Positions 9,481 to 20,036 of a DNA stretch of 64,000 bases are shown piece by piece. The stretch's first letter is position 1. Every line of letters begins with the position of its first letter. This stretch comes from Vibrio tubiashii (GTDB taxonomy: Bacteria; Pseudomonadota; Gammaproteobacteria; Enterobacterales; Vibrionaceae). The notes beneath the pieces were generated by a model. It was not told where the DNA came from and did no database searches. It worked only from the letters and a program-made list of their open reading frames with translations. Both the position numbers and the translations under genes were made by a program. The stretch is from positions 558,001 to 622,000 of the forward strand of contig NZ_CP117029.1 of NCBI RefSeq assembly GCF_028551255.1. Reading direction: 5' to 3'.

Positions 9481-12246
9481 ATGCAAGTTATTAAAAAGTG
9501 GCTTACTTTTTCTATCGTTTTACTTATCGTCGGTTGCAACAGTGACTTCGACAAATCCATTCCAGAAGACGCGAACTGGAGCCAGTATCAACTCGATAAT
9601 GGGTTGCGCTACCATCTCTACCCAACAGAGGATAAAGAGGTTTCAATTCGCCTCATGATTCATGCAGGCTCGATTCAAGAGGCTGACGATCAGCAAGGCT
9701 ATGCTCATTTTGTTGAGCATATGGCGTTTAATGGCAGCCGTAATTTTACAGGTAACGATGTCATTAAGCTGTTCGAGAAAACCGGCGGCAGCTTTGGTGC
9801 CGATATTAACGCGTTCACTGGGTACCAACTGACAACGTATAAAATGGATCTCTCCGATCAAGAACATCTCACACTCGCTTTGACTTGGATGAGAGATGTC
9901 GCAGACGGTATTAAGTTTGAACCTGAGCAGGTTGAGCGTGAGAAAGGCGTAATTCTCGGTGAGTTCCGCGCTACTCGACCAGAGAATGAGCCTTTGTTTA
10001 CCAAAGCTTATCTAGAAGCAATAAAAGGTACGTTGGTAGAGGGGAAGGATCCACTAGGAACTCAAGAGTCAGTGGAGCAGGCGTCTGTACAAGGGCTGAA
10101 AAACTACTACCAAACATGGTACCAACCGCAAAATGCTGAGTTGATCATCTCTGGCAACATCAACAGTGAAGAGCTTTCAAAGCTTATCTCACAGCAATTT
10201 TCAACTTGGAAAAGCAACGGCAAGCCAGCGGTTAACAAGCAACGTGATTACCGTATTAAAGAAGAGTCATACACCTTATTAGTGGGGGAGATGGAGTCGC
10301 CAAGCTTACATTTCCTAGTTGATAGAGGGCCTATCGCCATCACCACTTTTAAGCAGCAGTATCAATACTGGCTAGATGATGTTACTCAGCAGTTAATCTC
10401 TCAACGACTTCACGCTGCCTTCAACAATGCCGCTCAAGCGGTGCAATATTCGGGAAGCTACACTCAATGGATTGAATACAACCGATATTCAGCAGCGAGT
10501 ATCGCTTTTTCGGCTGATAACAGAGAGGCGAGTCAGCAACTGTTTTTAGAGACTTTACGCTCATTAAGAGACTATGGGGTTAGCCAAAGTGAGCTAGAGA
10601 GTATTATGACTAGCTATCGCAATAGTTTGTCTAACTTCGATAGTGAATGGGATAAGCGCAAGCCATTGCAAATCGTGGATGACAAGGTATTCGCTATTGA
10701 ACAAGCCATGCCAGTACAAAGTCGAGAGACAAATCGTAAAGCCCTGAGTGAATTTGTCACGCATGTTGATCTGAAACGAGTCAATGACAACATAGATGGC
10801 CTGCTTTCGTCCGATCTCGCTTGGCTTCAAGGTTATAGTGCAGACGAATCTATGAGTGCTTTAGAGCAGCAGTTCAATAAACTCCCTGAGCGGTATGCTC
10901 AAGCTGGCTTTAAACCGTTAGCGTTGCAGCAAGTGACCTCAGAACTGAAACAACCCGCGACACAGGGTGAGATAGTGTCGCAATTGGATCGAGAACGTGA
11001 CTTCACCGTATGGCAATTGAGTAACGGTGTCGAAGTGTGGTTCCAGCGTGATCCGAAAGCAGGTAAGAGAGCACATATTGTCTATGCGAGCCAAGGCGGT
11101 AAAGCAGCCCTTACTCCTGATTTGTACGCAGCAAGTGATTTACTGCCACAGTCTGCTGCCCGAAGCGGGTTAGGAGAGTTTAGCGGCGCGCAACTTGACA
11201 GCTACTTGCGTAAGAAAGATATAGCAGTGTTTCCATTTATTGGTCTGACGTTTCATGGGATAGAGATAAACACTACGGCGAAAGAGCTCCCCTTAGCTCT
11301 GAATGCTATCTTTAACATTACAACTGAGGTGAAGGTTGAGCCGCGTCAGCTCGAAGCCGTGAAGCAAGAGTTCTATGAGAACAATAGCGCTTATTACAAC
11401 TCCCCTGAAGGGAAATGGTACAAAGCGATCAATGCTGGCACTTATCAACCAGATAGCCGTCACCGTTACGTATTGAACCCAGATATTGCTGGAGTGACTA
11501 CCGAGCAACTGCTAGTGGTCCATCAGCGCTTGTTCCGCTATAACCGGGATAATAAGTTGGTCATTATTGCCGATCTTGAGCCTGGGCAAATTGCTCCTAT
11601 GCTGCGTAAGTACATAGCTTCAATTTCGCTGCGAAAAGATAAGCCTTCCCCGCTGAACTTTGACAATGGCTACAACACAGAGCTAGCACCTCTTATTGAA
11701 GTTAATGAAGGCAATGAAAAAGGCACTATGCTGTTGACTCGTCTGATTAACACGCAACAAAGAGCGAAAACAGCCAAGGATGTTTTTGCTGAGGACGCAC
11801 TAAAACGCATCGCAAGTGCACGTCTTCTTGAAGAAGTCAGGGAAAAACGTGGCTTGGATTACTCTCCAGAGATTTACCCTGTGACTCAAGATGGAGAGCA
11901 AGTCTCTGATTGGTCTGTAACGGCAAAAGTCGCAAGCGAAGATGTCAAAGAGGTACAGCAAGCTTTAGATACCATGTTTGATGGATTATCTAAGTCTATC
12001 ACCGAAGAAGAGGTGTCTACTGCGACTAAGCAACTTGCCGTCGCGCTTGAGCCGATCAATGATGATCCTATTCAGCGCGCTTGGTTTTATAGCCGTTACT
12101 TAATCCATGGCTATGGTATTGATGCACTGCTTGATATTGAAGGTACGACGAATAGCATTACTTTGAGTGACATTCAGCAGCGAGCAGATTGGACATTCGG
12201 TGCCAACAGTCAAAAAATGACAGCGACCTTATCAGCAAAAAACTAA
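9481..12246 (+). CDS. M16-family zinc metalloprotease, probable lipoprotein (PqqL/pitrilysin-like)
   Basis: This is a 921-residue protein with an N-terminal lipoprotein signal, ending in LLIVGC with Cys19 as the lipidated residue. It contains two M16 repeats. The N-terminal one has the inverted zinc motif HxxEH as H76-F-V-E79-H80, with a downstream glutamate cluster (VEREKGVILGEF, about 151-162) to complete the site. The C-terminal half has the M16 fold but no HxxEH, as is normal for the family. It is predicted to face the periplasm and degrade peptides. It is monocistronic, between two terminators. I cannot name the exact orthologue; E. coli PqqL is the closest type I can suggest. Confidence 0.88.
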   Translation: MQVIKKWLTFSIVLLIVGCNSDFDKSIPEDANWSQYQLDNGLRYHLYPTEDKEVSIRLMIHAGSIQEADDQQGYAHFVEHMAFNGSRNFTGNDVIKLFEKTGGSFGADINAFTGYQLTTYKMDLSDQEHLTLALTWMRDVADGIKFEPEQVEREKGVILGEFRATRPENEPLFTKAYLEAIKGTLVEGKDPLGTQESVEQASVQGLKNYYQTWYQPQNAELIISGNINSEELSKLISQQFSTWKSNGKPAVNKQRDYRIKEESYTLLVGEMESPSLHFLVDRGPIAITTFKQQYQYWLDDVTQQLISQRLHAAFNNAAQAVQYSGSYTQWIEYNRYSAASIAFSADNREASQQLFLETLRSLRDYGVSQSELESIMTSYRNSLSNFDSEWDKRKPLQIVDDKVFAIEQAMPVQSRETNRKALSEFVTHVDLKRVNDNIDGLLSSDLAWLQGYSADESMSALEQQFNKLPERYAQAGFKPLALQQVTSELKQPATQGEIVSQLDRERDFTVWQLSNGVEVWFQRDPKAGKRAHIVYASQGGKAALTPDLYAASDLLPQSAARSGLGEFSGAQLDSYLRKKDIAVFPFIGLTFHGIEINTTAKELPLALNAIFNITTEVKVEPRQLEAVKQEFYENNSAYYNSPEGKWYKAINAGTYQPDSRHRYVLNPDIAGVTTEQLLVVHQRLFRYNRDNKLVIIADLEPGQIAPMLRKYIASISLRKDKPSPLNFDNGYNTELAPLIEVNEGNEKGTMLLTRLINTQQRAKTAKDVFAEDALKRIASARLLEEVREKRGLDYSPEIYPVTQDGEQVSDWSVTAKVASEDVKEVQQALDTMFDGLSKSITEEEVSTATKQLAVALEPINDDPIQRAWFYSRYLIHGYGIDALLDIEGTTNSITLSDIQQRADWTFGANSQKMTATLSAKN

Positions 12247-12303
12247 ACAGTGTGCCAAGGTGAAACTTGGCCTCTCTGAATTTGGTATTTCTGACTATAG
12301 AAC

Positions 12304-12327
12304 AAAGGCTCCCGAAGGAGCCTTTTT
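12304..12327. terminator. Terminator between the M16 protease and the CstA-family gene
   Basis: AAAGGCTCC and GGAGCCTTT pair around a short CGAA loop, with T's on the plus side and A's on the minus side, so it can serve both convergent genes. Confidence 0.85.
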
Positions 12328-12349
12328 CGCAAGCAAAGATATTGTTGGT

Positions 12350-13834
12350 TTACGCAGTTTCAGTGACTGCTTTTGGTTTCTCTTCGTCTGCTAGCTCTGT
12401 TTCACCTTTACCTTTCGACGTTTTAATCACGTAACCAGTAACGGCTAGAGCAAACAAGATACCTGAGATGGTTGAAACTTGAATTGGCAGACCAAAGCCT
12501 AGTGTGCTGTTGTTCAAAATGAAGGTCGCACACACAGTTGTCATGAAGATAGCAGGAACCGTTGTAATCCAGTGCATCTTATTGTGACGAAGTAGGTAAG
12601 CTGAAGCGGTCCATAGCATCATGACAGCGGTTGACTGGTTAGCAAAACCGAAGTAGCGCCAGATAACACCGAAGTCTACTTGAGTTAGGATGCCACCGAT
12701 AATGAATAGTGGAACGGCCATCATTAAGCGGTTACGCAGTGCTTTTTGGTCAACGTTAAAGTATTCAGCTAGGATCAAACGACTTGAGCGGAAAGCGGTA
12801 TCACCAGAGGTAATTGGTAGAATCACTACACCTAGGAAAGCAATTACACCACCAAACACACCAAGTAGGCCAAATGATGCGCTGTAAACAACATTGCCTG
12901 GGCCACCATTGCTTACTGCCTCAGACAGTGCATCTAGGTTACCAAAGAACGATAAAGCAATCGCACACCAGATTAGCGCGATAACACCTTCACCAATCAT
13001 TGCACCATAGAATACAAAGCGGCCGTTCTTCTCATTTTCCATACAGCGAGCCATCAATGGCGATTGCGTTGCGTGGAAGCCAGAGATTGCACCACAGGCG
13101 ATAGTAATAAATAGCGCAGGCCATAGCGGCATATCGTTAGGGTTTAGGTTAGTGAACATGTCGCTCACTTGGAAATCACCCATCACGGTATGTTCGCTTG
13201 AGAAGGCAACCGCAGTCATTAAGCCAACAGACATGAAGATCAGTAGCGCGCCGAACAGTGGGTAGAAGCGGCCAATGATTTTATCAACAGGAACAATTGT
13301 TGCGATGATGTAGTAAGCAAAAATCGCGATGACCATAGTCGTCATGCTAACCGATAGGCTAGTTTGGTCATTGATTAGGTTAGTAATCATGCCTGCAGGC
13401 GCTGATACGAATACCACACCAACCAATAGCAATAGAACAATGGCAAAGATATTCATAAAGTGTTTTGCGCCATTGCCTAAGTAGCGGCCGGTAATGGTAG
13501 GAACAGAGGCACCGCCGTTACGAACAGACAGCATACCTGAGAAGTAGTCGTGTACTGCGCCAGCGAAAATACAACCGATAACAATCCACAGCATAGCCGC
13601 AGGGCCGTATAGGGCACCCATGATTGGGCCGAAGATTGGACCAACACCAGCAATGTTAAGTAGCTGAACGAGGTAAACTTTCTTGGTAGACATTGGCACG
13701 TAGTCAACACCATCGGCTTTGGTATGCGCAGGAGTTTGACGTTTTTCGTTAATGCCAAAGACTTTTTCTACAAAAGCCCCATAAATAAAGTATCCGCCGA
13801 TTAGGGCTGCAACACAGGTTAGAAACCACAACAT
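12350..13834 (-). CDS. CstA-family transporter, probable pyruvate uptake (BtsT/BtsU-like)
   Basis: This 494-residue protein has about 13-14 hydrophobic segments and the CstA signatures LLNIAGVGPIFGPIMGALYGP, GCIFAGAVHDYFSGM and FGGVIAFLGVVILPITSGDTAFR. It is shorter than E. coli CstA or BtsT (about 700-716 residues), mainly at the C-terminus, which is usual for the Vibrio form. CstA-family proteins carry pyruvate and possibly peptides. The start has AAGGAAC at a good distance. The upstream region contains five BtsR-like octamers (13916-14003), and the BtsSR-type pair lies 7 kb away. This makes pyruvate the best substrate guess. That step is inference. Confidence 0.85.
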   Translation of the reverse strand: MLWFLTCVAALIGGYFIYGAFVEKVFGINEKRQTPAHTKADGVDYVPMSTKKVYLVQLLNIAGVGPIFGPIMGALYGPAAMLWIVIGCIFAGAVHDYFSGMLSVRNGGASVPTITGRYLGNGAKHFMNIFAIVLLLLVGVVFVSAPAGMITNLINDQTSLSVSMTTMVIAIFAYYIIATIVPVDKIIGRFYPLFGALLIFMSVGLMTAVAFSSEHTVMGDFQVSDMFTNLNPNDMPLWPALFITIACGAISGFHATQSPLMARCMENEKNGRFVFYGAMIGEGVIALIWCAIALSFFGNLDALSEAVSNGGPGNVVYSASFGLLGVFGGVIAFLGVVILPITSGDTAFRSSRLILAEYFNVDQKALRNRLMMAVPLFIIGGILTQVDFGVIWRYFGFANQSTAVMMLWTASAYLLRHNKMHWITTVPAIFMTTVCATFILNNSTLGFGLPIQVSTISGILFALAVTGYVIKTSKGKGETELADEEKPKAVTETA

Positions 13835-13915
13835 AGCACTTGTTCCTTAGTGAAATTGATTAAGCTCACCATGCATATTATGGGGTTACTTGGCTATCAT
13901 CATCTGGTTATGGAG

Positions 13916-14003
13916 TGAGTGGTCGTATAACGAAGTGAGTGGTTTGCTGAGAAAATAAGTGGTTTTTACGTTCGGTGAGTGGCAATTATTAGGATTTAGT
14001 GGT
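13916..14003 (-). promoter_or_regulatory. Array of five octamers at exact 20-bp spacing, candidate BtsR (LytTR) operators
   Basis: On the plus strand TGAGTGGT (13916), TGAGTGGT (13936), TAAGTGGT (13956), TGAGTGGC (13976) and TTAGTGGT (13996) repeat with a strict 20-bp period. Read on the minus strand toward the CstA-family gene, the first three are ACCACTCA, ACCACTCA and ACCACTTA. All three fit the E. coli BtsR (YehT) motif ACC[G/A]CT[C/T]A, which occurs there as a direct repeat. The spacers are unrelated in sequence, so this is an operator array rather than a simple tandem duplication. A -10-like CATAAT for the transporter lies at 13882-13877. Confidence 0.8.
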
Positions 14004-14039
14004 TTGATTAATAGAAGTCTGCAAAAACAAGGAAAAACA

Positions 14040-14381
14040 ATGAGAAACATCGTTATCGCAGCGTTAGTGTCAGTATTGGCGGCTTGTAGTAGTAGCCCAG
14101 AGCAGTTAGCTGAGCAAGGGGATTGGTATCAAATCGGTTATCAAGATGGCATCACTGGTCACACTCAGCGCTCTTATACTGAACTGGCGAGTTTAGGCAG
14201 TGTTAAACACTCGGATTATGAAGAAGGTTATTTAGAAGGGGTAGGCGAGTATTGTAACCCTGACTTTGCTTATCAAATTGGGTTATCCGGTCAGTATTAC
14301 GAGGGTGTATGTGAAGGCACCGAAACCGCACAAAGGTTCCGTATGGAGTGGCAGCGTGGTTGGAGTGAGCACCAAAATTAA
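14040..14381 (+). CDS. Small DUF2799-type lipoprotein
   Basis: This 113-residue protein starts at 14040, where AAGGAAAAAC gives a good ribosome-binding site. The longer frame from 13959 would run through the operator array. The signal peptide ends in LAACSSS with a lipobox Cys near residue 16. The mature part has repeated G-Y-x-D/E-G motifs (IGYQDGITG, EGYLEGV, IGLSGQYYEGVC), typical of the DUF2799 family of outer-membrane-type lipoproteins of unknown function. It is divergent from the CstA-family gene and shares the operator region. Function is not known to me. Confidence 0.8.
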   Translation: MRNIVIAALVSVLAACSSSPEQLAEQGDWYQIGYQDGITGHTQRSYTELASLGSVKHSDYEEGYLEGVGEYCNPDFAYQIGLSGQYYEGVCEGTETAQRFRMEWQRGWSEHQN

Positions 14382-14396
14382 TACTGTGTAGAGTAG

Positions 14397-14425
14397 AGGG
14401 AGAAGTGTGGTCTTCTCCCTTTTTC
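14397..14425. terminator. Terminator between the lipoprotein gene and murQ
   Basis: AGGGAGAAG and CTTCTCCCT form a 9-bp stem with a TTTTT tail on the plus strand. It lies 6 bp before the murQ stop codon, which faces it. Confidence 0.85.
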
Positions 14426-14430
14426 ATTTT

Positions 14431-16470
<2,040 letters not shown>

Positions 16471-16478
<8 letters not shown>

Positions 16479-17349
16479 TGTTATTTTCCACTTGTTGTTT
16501 TGCTAGCCAAATCGCCCCGTCTAAGGCATCTCCTTTGGGCTGAATCACTCTAGGCTGCCATGGGTTACCAAGCCGTGATTGATAGTATGCGCCTAAACTC
16601 CCTAGAAAAGCGATATCTAAGTCATTATTTTCACAGCACTTTGCTATAAGCCTATCAATATGCCAACAGCCTTGATCCAAGATGGCGAGGCTATCAGGGC
16701 AAGATTGCTCAGCCAGTCGAATGACATCGGGAGCGAGTTGGGCAAATTCTGTTGCTGTTGCATGCTTTAGCCAAGTTATGACCTCAGCGCGAGAGTCGCC
16801 AATATTGTGTTTAAGATGATCAGTTAACGGCGAAGGCGGTGCCCCTTCGAGAGTATTGATTAACGCCCTAATGCTTTGCTGACCAAGCCAAGCACCACCA
16901 CCTTGATCGCCGATAGGAAAGCCCCATCCACCAAACATTTTTACCTCTTCATCACGGTTAAGCTGACTCGCCACCGAGCCTGTACCAATCGCAATGACGT
17001 TAGTTGGCTGACCTTGATTAGCGCCTAACAGCGAAATATGAGCGTCAGTTGTGACTTGGCAATACGGGTATTTTGTTAAAGCTAATTGTAGTTGTTGTTT
17101 TAGCTCCAGATTCCCAGCTCCAGCAACACCAACAACGATTGAGACTTGCTCTGCTCGCAGTCTGTGTTGCTCAAGGCAAGCAGCAATAGCATGTTGAATA
17201 AGTTCTATTGCTTGCTTGCCTTGTTGTGTAAGGGATGACGGACCAAACGTTAAGGTGAAAAACGGGTCCGCCGTTAGGGGTTCCAGAGGTGTTAAACGAA
17301 GAGCGGTTTTGGTTCCGCCCCCGTCGACAGCAAGAAGGTGTGTAATCAT
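16471..17349 (-). CDS. BadF/BcrA-type sugar kinase, probable N-acetylglucosamine kinase
   Basis: This 292-residue ASKHA-fold kinase starts at 17349 with MITHLLAVDGGGTKTALRL; D9-G-G-G-T-K is the first phosphate motif. IAIGTGSVASQL is the second, and GGWGFPIGDQGGGAWLG is typical of GlcNAc/GlcN kinases of the BadF/BadG/BcrA/BcrD family. The longer frame upstream lies inside the symporter gene and is rejected. The ATG comes one base after the symporter stop codon. Substrate is inferred from context: NagZ releases free GlcNAc, while AnmK handles the other sugar. Glucosamine or MurNAc are alternatives. Confidence 0.85.
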
Positions 17350-17350
17350 A

Positions 17351-18943
17351 TTAAGCCGTTTGTAGCTGGTCTTGCTCTTGATTGCTTGTTTTCCCACACA
17401 AACAAACACATAACGAGACCAAAGTACCAATGCAAAGCTGATATGGGAACGCGAGCTGAACACCAACCCACTCTGGGTTAATAACACCCATGATGCTGTC
17501 CCATACATAAGCTTGCAGCAGCAATGTCGTTAAGAAGCCAGCGATAAGCGCCATGGCAACCGATGCTTCACTACCACGTTTAGTAAAGATGGCGGTGAAG
17601 TAAACCCCCAGTAAGCCCGTGTAAGCAAACACCATCACGCTGAGAGCAAAAGAGAGTAGCGGCATATCCGTGTACTGTTGCCAGTAGAAACAAAGAATCC
17701 CCATGCTACCCAGTGCGGTTGCGGCCACGGCCATGCCTAATCGGCCTGCTTTGACATAGTGGAAGTCATCTTGTTTGCCATCACGAGTTTCTTTCCAAGG
17801 ACGATAGAGATCTTGCACCGCCACTGAAGACATAGAGTTCAAACCAGAGTTGAGCGTAGATAATGCGGCAGCAACGACGCCAACAGTTACCAGACCACGC
17901 AATCCAGCAGGCATTTCGTTGAGGACGTAGTACATAAAGATGGTGACATTTTCGCCATTGAAGTTTTGTACTACTTCTTTACCTTCAACACCCATAAGTT
18001 CTGGTCGTTGATAAAAAACATACAGCAGCAAGCCGATGGTCATAAACACCAGTACGACAGGAATCGAGAAAATGATGGAGTTGATCATCGCCTGTGAGCC
18101 CTGCTTAGCGTTTTTACAGGTCAGAACTCGTTGAGTCATATCCTGATCAAGACCAAATGCACCGATGTTGAGTAACACAAAACCTGTTATACAAGCCCAG
18201 AAACTAAAGGTGCCGGCTGGTGAGAAATCGAGGCTAAAATCAAATAGTGTCAGCTTAGAGATTTGATCATTGCCCGGGTTTTGTAAGGCATGAACAATTT
18301 GCCCCATATCCGCTGGAATCTGTCCGAGAAGATAGACGATGACAGCAAGGGCTGCGCCCACATAAACAATCAACTGAATAAGGTCACTCCAGATGACAGA
18401 GCGAATCCCGCCCATATAGGTGTAGGCTAGACCGACGACAACCAGAATCACAACCGAGGTAATGACGCTAGAAGGTTCAATGTTCGTAAACAGAATCATC
18501 GACACGGCGATAGCGGCCATATAAAGGCGAGAACCAGAAGCAAACACACGCCCTACAAGGTACATCAAGCCTGCGCGCTGTTTGGTTTTTTCACCAAAAC
18601 GAACCTTAAGCAGCTCGTAAACGGTCGAGACTTTGTTGTGGTAGAACTTAGGAATCAGTACCCAGGCAACAAACAAAGCACCTAATATCCCGCCGATATT
18701 GGTAGCTAAGTAAGTTAGGTTACCGCGGTAGCTTGATTCTGGTCCGCCAAGGAAAGTAGCTGCAGACTGAGATGTCGCCAGTACCGATACCGCAACCACC
18801 CACATTGGCATACTGTTGCCACCGAGAAAGTAATCCTTGGTTGAAGTGATTTTGACACGGCTGAAGTGCCAACCTGTGTAGGCAATCAGCGCAAAGTAAA
18901 GCGCGAATACTGCCCAATCTAATGAGGTAAATAGAGAATTCAT
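17351..18943 (-). CDS. Sodium:solute symporter (SSS family), probable amino-sugar uptake
   Basis: This 530-residue inner-membrane protein has about 13-14 hydrophobic segments. SSS-family marks include the N-terminal GWHFSRVKITSTKDYFLGGNSMPMWVVAVSVLATSQSAATFLG region, GLAYTYMGGIRSVIWSDLIQ and AALSTLNSGLNSMSS. It is the first gene of the operon with the BadF kinase, anmK and murQ, so a substrate feeding that pathway (GlcNAc, MurNAc or anhydroMurNAc) is likely. SSS proteins also carry sialic acid, glucose and galactose, so the substrate is inference. The neighbouring palindromes upstream suggest control by the divergent MurR-type regulator. Confidence 0.85.
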   Translation of the reverse strand: MNSLFTSLDWAVFALYFALIAYTGWHFSRVKITSTKDYFLGGNSMPMWVVAVSVLATSQSAATFLGGPESSYRGNLTYLATNIGGILGALFVAWVLIPKFYHNKVSTVYELLKVRFGEKTKQRAGLMYLVGRVFASGSRLYMAAIAVSMILFTNIEPSSVITSVVILVVVGLAYTYMGGIRSVIWSDLIQLIVYVGAALAVIVYLLGQIPADMGQIVHALQNPGNDQISKLTLFDFSLDFSPAGTFSFWACITGFVLLNIGAFGLDQDMTQRVLTCKNAKQGSQAMINSIIFSIPVVLVFMTIGLLLYVFYQRPELMGVEGKEVVQNFNGENVTIFMYYVLNEMPAGLRGLVTVGVVAAALSTLNSGLNSMSSVAVQDLYRPWKETRDGKQDDFHYVKAGRLGMAVAATALGSMGILCFYWQQYTDMPLLSFALSVMVFAYTGLLGVYFTAIFTKRGSEASVAMALIAGFLTTLLLQAYVWDSIMGVINPEWVGVQLAFPYQLCIGTLVSLCVCLCGKTSNQEQDQLQTA

Positions 18944-19025
18944 AGCAGCTCCATAGCATGAATTGTGTAGGGTATATCTTTCTTATTTTCACCAGTATGC
19001 TGTGAAGAATAAGTGATTCAAAAAG

Positions 19026-19044
19026 CTATTCCTTGGTGGAATAG
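19026..19044. promoter_or_regulatory. Palindromic operator 1 in the symporter-murR divergent region
   Basis: CTATTCC-TTGGT-GGAATAG is a perfect 7-bp inverted repeat with a 5-bp spacer, 83 bp upstream of the symporter start. The same heptamers recur at 19113-19128, and one further CTATTCC half-site lies at 19090. Confidence 0.7.
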
Positions 19045-19112
19045 TGACCGGTTATTTTCTATGACCATGATCCCATTTAATCGTCGAATCTATTCCGCCG
19101 TGAATTGTTTTT

Positions 19113-19128
19113 TGGAATAGCTATTCCA
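19113..19128. promoter_or_regulatory. Palindromic operator 2 in front of the MurR-type gene
   Basis: TGGAATAGCTATTCCA is a perfect 16-bp palindrome, 47 bp before the regulator start. It uses the same heptamer as operator 1 but in the reverse arrangement with no spacer. It probably binds the RpiR-family product. Confidence 0.7.
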
Positions 19129-19175
19129 GATACAGATTTAGCTGAGTACACTGGCATCAATTGATAGGAGGCTTG

Positions 19176-20027
19176 ATGATGAAAGGGTTAGCGCGGATAA
19201 AAACGCTTCTGTCAAAGCTATCACCATCCGATACGCAGATTGCTCAGTTCCTTCTAGAGTACCCTGAGCAAGTCAAGGTAATGTCATCTCCAGAGCTGGC
19301 TAAAGCGGTGGGAGTGAGTCAGTCCACCATCGTTAAGTTCAGCCAGAAAATAGGCTACAGCGGGTTTTCTGAATTAAAGGTCAAGCTGTACGAAAGTGAG
19401 ATAAGCTACCAGCCGACCTCGCGCAAGGCGATTCACGGCACTATCTCGCGTAGTGATGATATTCCGCTGGTAATGGCTAAGTTACTCGCGAGTAAACAGC
19501 AATCATTGGAGAGAACGATCGCGCTCAATGAAGGCGATAAGATAGAGCAGGCCACGCGTTTGCTTCATTTGGCGGGCAAGATTCAGATAGCTGGCGTTGG
19601 GGCTTCTTCGCTGGTGGCGAAAGACTTAAGTTACAAGCTAATGAAAATTGGTCATGCGGTGCATTGTGAGCACGATGCCCATATCCAAATTGCCAATGCT
19701 TCGGCTTTAAATGAGAATGATGTGCTGATCGCTTTGTCTTACTCGGGGCGAAGTCGTGAAATTCTTCGCGTTGCTCAAATAGCTAAAGGGCGTAAAGCAA
19801 AGGTGATTACCATCAGTCAATTAGCGCCAACGCCATTAGACAAGTACTCCGATATAAAGCTAATGACTGCCGCCGACGAAGAGCATATTCGTAGCTCATC
19901 GATTACTGCGCGTGACAGTCAGTTATTGATTACTGATTTACTCTTTATTGCTTTAACTCAGCAAGAAGAGAGTGCAGATCAACTGATAGAACAAAGTAAA
20001 TCCGCAGTAGCGGCATTGAAACAATAA
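19176..20027 (+). CDS. murR: MurR/RpiR-family transcriptional regulator of MurNAc metabolism
   Basis: This 283-residue regulator has an N-terminal RpiR helix-turn-helix (SSPELAKAVGVSQSTIVKFSQKIGYSGFSELKVKL, about 40-75) and a C-terminal SIS sugar-phosphate domain (IQIAGVGASSLVAKDLSYKLMKIGHAV). It resembles E. coli MurR along its length, and in E. coli MurR responds to MurNAc-6-phosphate. AGGAGG at 19166-19171 points to the ATG at 19176 or the next ATG at 19179. It is divergent from the symporter operon, with palindromes between, and is followed 9 bp later by nagZ. Confidence 0.87.
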   Translation: MMKGLARIKTLLSKLSPSDTQIAQFLLEYPEQVKVMSSPELAKAVGVSQSTIVKFSQKIGYSGFSELKVKLYESEISYQPTSRKAIHGTISRSDDIPLVMAKLLASKQQSLERTIALNEGDKIEQATRLLHLAGKIQIAGVGASSLVAKDLSYKLMKIGHAVHCEHDAHIQIANASALNENDVLIALSYSGRSREILRVAQIAKGRKAKVITISQLAPTPLDKYSDIKLMTAADEEHIRSSSITARDSQLLITDLLFIALTQQEESADQLIEQSKSAVAALKQ

Positions 20028-20036
20028 GGATTCGTT

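Noticed and set aside
9428..9658. 76-codon plus-strand frame overlapping the start of the M16 protease gene
   Set aside because: It is out of frame with the protease, has no ribosome-binding site, and the lipoprotein signal at 9481 explains the region.
12690..12887. Plus-strand frame within the CstA-family gene
   Set aside because: It is a shadow of a membrane protein gene on the other strand.
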